Assembly: GCA_027067085.1 (NCBI GenBank) | Contig: JAMOMM010000024.1 | Location: 1-19,248, forward strand | Source: Hyphomicrobiales bacterium | GTDB lineage: Bacteria > Pseudomonadota > Alphaproteobacteria > Rhizobiales > Aestuariivirgaceae | Direction: 5' to 3' | Length of the DNA: 19,248 bases | In this document: positions 17,022 through 19,248 of the stretch, one piece after another | How the letters are laid out: each line of letters opens with the position of its first letter | Position numbering within the stretch: position 1 is the stretch's first letter | Notes under the pieces: model-generated | The model's input: only the letters and a program-made list of their open reading frames with translations | What the model was told of the DNA's origin: nothing | Databases searched by the model: none | Made by a program: the position numbers and the translations under genes

Positions 17022-18275
17022 CTATTCTGCATCCAAATCATAAGCTGTATGTAAAGAGCGAAGAGCCAACTCCGTATAATCCTGATCGATCAGAACTGAT
17101 GTCTTAATCTCAGAAGTCGCAATAGCTAGTATATTAATACCATGGCTGGCCAGAACATCAAACATTTTTGCGGCAACACCAGCATGCGAACGCATACCAA
17201 TACCAACAATAGAAATTTTCGTCACATTGCTTGCCGTCTCTAACGATTCAAATCCAATTTCTTGCTGTTTTTCTTCAAGTACAGATACTGCCATATCAAG
17301 ATCATTAGCCACAACAGTAAAAGTAATGTTCGCAAACTCACCATCAGGAGACACATTTTGCACAATCATATCGACACTGATATTTGCATCGGCCAAAGGT
17401 CTGAAAATAGAAGCTGATATACCCGGCTTATCTTTAACATGACGAACGGTAACTTTTGCTTCGTCTTTAGAATAGGCGATACCACTTACAACTTGCTCTT
17501 CCACAATCAACTCCTCCTCGCAGACCAGTGTTCCTGGTCCAAAATTATTTCCGGGCACAACAGGGATATTATCTGGTGCATCAAAACTAGAACGCACCTG
17601 CAAAGGCACCTTATAAACCATCGCTAATTCAACCGAACGGGTTTGTAAAACTTTCGCGCCCAAAGAAGCCATTTCAAGCATTTCTTCGTATGAAACCCGA
17701 GGTAATTTACGTGCTTGTTTAACAATCCTTGGATCGGTTGTATAAACCCCATCCACATCAGTATAAATATCACAGCGTGCATCCAATGATGCTGCCAATG
17801 CAACGGCACTGGTATCTGATCCACCCCGTCCAAGCGTGGTCACGCGCCCTTCGGCTGAAATGCCTTGAAACCCTGCAACAACACTCACCTGACCTTTTTC
17901 CATACTGGCAATTAAATTAGCGCTATCAATTTCCTCAATCCGCGCGGCGCTGGCGACACTGCTGGTTTTAATCGGAATTTGCCAACCAGCCCATGAGCGC
18001 GCATCAATGCCCATATCTTGTAAAATAATTGCCAATAGCCCTGACGTAATTTGCTCACCAGATGAAACGATAAAATCATATTCGCGGCGATCGTAATTTG
18101 CACTGGCTTGTTTACAGAACCCAACCAACTCATCGGTTTTTCCTGCCATTGCTGAAAGCACAACGGCAACCTGATTGCCCTCTTCCACTTCACGTTTCAC
18201 ATGAAGGGCGACATTGCGAATACGTTCAACATCAGCAACGGACGTACCGCCAAATTTCATAACTAAACGGCTCAT
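17022..18275 (-). CDS. lysC: Aspartate kinase
   Basis: Cytosolic enzyme phosphorylating aspartate, the entry step for lysine, threonine, methionine and diaminopimelate. The amino-acid kinase domain has KFGGTS at 7-12, VSSGEQ and GRGGSDTSA, and the product-domain motif TDVDGVYTTDPRI. Two C-terminal ACT domains (from about 265 and from about 345) imply feedback control by end-product amino acids. It is monofunctional, with no homoserine dehydrogenase domain. The frame extends 12 codons to an ATG at 18311, but TGAGG lies 5 bases before the ATG at 18275 and MSRLVMKFGG is the usual family start, giving 417 residues. It ends with TAG. It leads the probable lysC-ptsP unit and is divergent from ubiG. 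Confidence 0.96.
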   Translation of the reverse strand: MSRLVMKFGGTSVADVERIRNVALHVKREVEEGNQVAVVLSAMAGKTDELVGFCKQASANYDRREYDFIVSSGEQITSGLLAIILQDMGIDARSWAGWQIPIKTSSVASAARIEEIDSANLIASMEKGQVSVVAGFQGISAEGRVTTLGRGGSDTSAVALAASLDARCDIYTDVDGVYTTDPRIVKQARKLPRVSYEEMLEMASLGAKVLQTRSVELAMVYKVPLQVRSSFDAPDNIPVVPGNNFGPGTLVCEEELIVEEQVVSGIAYSKDEAKVTVRHVKDKPGISASIFRPLADANISVDMIVQNVSPDGEFANITFTVVANDLDMAVSVLEEKQQEIGFESLETASNVTKISIVGIGMRSHAGVAAKMFDVLASHGINILAIATSEIKTSVLIDQDYTELALRSLHTAYDLDAE

Positions 18276-18336
18276 ATCTGCCTCAGAAGCTTCACAAACA
18301 ATAAAATCCATAGTGCGCTAAAAAATCACGCGGCTA

Positions 18337-18365
18337 GTCATACCCTTAGGCTTGAAAATATGCAA
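18337..18365 (-). promoter_or_regulatory. Possible sigma-70 promoter of lysC-ptsP
   Basis: On the minus strand TTGCAT (18360-18365) and TATGAC (18337-18342) are spaced by 17 bases, giving a leader of about 55 bases to the chosen lysC ATG. The hexamers match only partly. The -35 box overlaps a perfect 10-base palindrome GCAATATTGC (18362-18371) lying in the shared lysC/ubiG regulatory region. Confidence 0.3.
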
Positions 18366-18402
18366 TATTGCTAATGAAAGTTTGTTTTAATTAGGTTTGC
18401 CC

Positions 18403-19179
18403 ATGTCTAGTATGTCCCGTGTTATGTCTTCTGGTGCTTTGTCTCTTGACCCCTCTGAGGTCGCCAAATTCTCTGCGATTGCCGATGAATGGTGGGATGA
18501 AAAGGGTAAGTTCGGCGTGTTGCATAAGTTCAACCCAGTTCGAATTTCTTATATAATTGAACAGGTTACGGCCCATTTCCACCGTGATCCATTGATTGAG
18601 AAGCCTCTTGAAGGCTTGCGGTTTTTAGACATTGGCTGCGGTGGCGGATTATTAAGCGAGCCATTGGCCCGCAAAGGCGCTCAAATCGTCGCAGCTGACC
18701 CCTCAGAGAAAAATATCAAGACCGCAATGGTCCACGCTAAAGAAAATAACCTAACGATTGACTATCGCGCGACCACTGCCGAACAGCTTGCTATCGATGG
18801 TGAAGTTTTCGACATCGTCTTAAACATGGAAGTTATTGAACACGTCAACGACCCGCAAACCTTCACTAAAACTTGCGCCTCAATGGTCAAACCAGGCGGC
18901 CTGATGTTTATGGCCACCATGAACCGCACACTTAAATCTTTTGGCTTGGCCATCATTGGTGCTGAATATGTTTTGGGTTGGATGCCAAAAGGCACTCATC
19001 AATGGGAAAAATTCATCAAACCAGAAGAATTCAAACAGTGGGTTGAAGAAAATGGCATGCAACAAGATGGCATGTCAGGGGTAACCTTTAACCCGATCAC
19101 CAGTAAATGGCGCCGCTCAAACGACACCGCCGTCAATTATATGGTTACTTGTTCTAAACCTAAAGTGTATCAAAACTAA
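18403..19179 (+). CDS. ubiG: Ubiquinone biosynthesis O-methyltransferase UbiG
   Basis: SAM-dependent methyltransferase performing both O-methylations in ubiquinone synthesis, peripheral to the inner membrane. The 258 residues include the family N-terminus EVAKFSAIADEWWDEKGKF and LHKFNPVR (about 19-47), SAM motif I LDIGCGGGLLSEP (75-87), the acidic motif AADPSE, the FDIVLNMEVIEHV motif and LKPGG-like VKPGG. THQWEKFIKPEE near the C-terminus is also typical. The frame reaches a TTG at 18397, but AGG at 18393-18395 is 7 bases before the ATG at 18403, which I prefer. It is divergent from lysC. Its last codons and stop form half of a 32-base palindrome. Confidence 0.96.
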   Translation: MSSMSRVMSSGALSLDPSEVAKFSAIADEWWDEKGKFGVLHKFNPVRISYIIEQVTAHFHRDPLIEKPLEGLRFLDIGCGGGLLSEPLARKGAQIVAADPSEKNIKTAMVHAKENNLTIDYRATTAEQLAIDGEVFDIVLNMEVIEHVNDPQTFTKTCASMVKPGGLMFMATMNRTLKSFGLAIIGAEYVLGWMPKGTHQWEKFIKPEEFKQWVEENGMQQDGMSGVTFNPITSKWRRSNDTAVNYMVTCSKPKVYQN

Positions 19180-19195
19180 TTAGTTTTGATACACT
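19164..19195. repeat. Perfect 32-base palindrome centred on the ubiG stop codon
   Basis: The left half AGTGTATCAAAACTAA (19164-19179) is the last ubiG codons plus TAA; the right half TTAGTTTTGATACACT (19180-19195) is its exact reverse complement. It could fold as a hairpin terminator: a T-rich stretch (TTATTTTT) begins a few bases after it, at about 19199. The tail is not adjacent and the stem is AT-rich, so a protein-binding site is an alternative. Confidence 0.9.
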
Positions 19196-19248
19196 ACCTT
19201 ATTTTTGGTATCTCTCTATGCTTAAAAGCGGCAAGTGATTGACACAAT

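Noticed and set aside
1..19248. Defence system, mobile element, CRISPR array or biosynthetic cluster
   Set aside because: Every gene of size is a recognised core or conserved alphaproteobacterial gene, with no transposase, integrase, spaced repeats, toxin-antitoxin pair or clear composition break.

Overview
The window looks like an ordinary chromosomal housekeeping segment of a fairly low-GC (low-to-mid 40s % by eye) alphaproteobacterium, most likely Hyphomicrobiales (Rhizobiales). This rests on the gene order ubiG / lysC-ptsP / prfA-prmC / DUF4167 / clpB / M23 peptidase, which I recall as typical of that order, on the alphaproteobacterial DUF4167 protein, and on the style of each protein. 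No species can be named. I saw no insertion sequence, phage gene, CRISPR array, tRNA or rRNA.

Layout. Positions 1-3336 (minus) hold almost all of a pyruvate carboxylase gene; the window edge cuts off only the last part of the biotinyl domain, just before the expected biotin-attachment lysine. A 512-base divergent spacer follows, then a membrane-anchored M23 endopeptidase (plus, TTG start). This converges on a PPK2 polyphosphate kinase (minus), with a strong bidirectional terminator hairpin between them. Next comes clpB (minus), with a textbook terminator after it and a heat-shock-like promoter before it. Divergent from clpB is a MOSC-domain protein (plus), which converges on a DUF4167 protein (minus).

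From about 11.3 to 18.3 kb all genes are on the minus strand: prmC and prfA (overlapping TAATG junction), a RodZ-like HTH-TM-DUF4115 protein, ptsP (the GAF-containing enzyme I of the nitrogen PTS) and lysC. Divergent from lysC is ubiG, whose stop codon lies at the centre of a perfect 32-base palindrome.

Functional links: prmC methylates the GGQ glutamine of the release factor encoded by prfA just upstream. lysC and ptsP probably share a transcript. Pyruvate carboxylase supplies oxaloacetate, from which the aspartate used by LysC is made, but the two genes are far apart. ClpB and PPK2 are both often stress-linked but are separated by a terminator. For clpB, ppk2, lysC, ubiG and DUF4167 I moved the start to an internal ATG, usually because a Shine-Dalgarno sequence lies within the longer frame.

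I did not find a convincing undescribed system. The items most worth a second look are the palindrome on the ubiG stop codon, the RodZ-like protein in a probable MreB-less lineage, the uncharacterised DUF4167 protein and the clpB heat-shock-type promoter.
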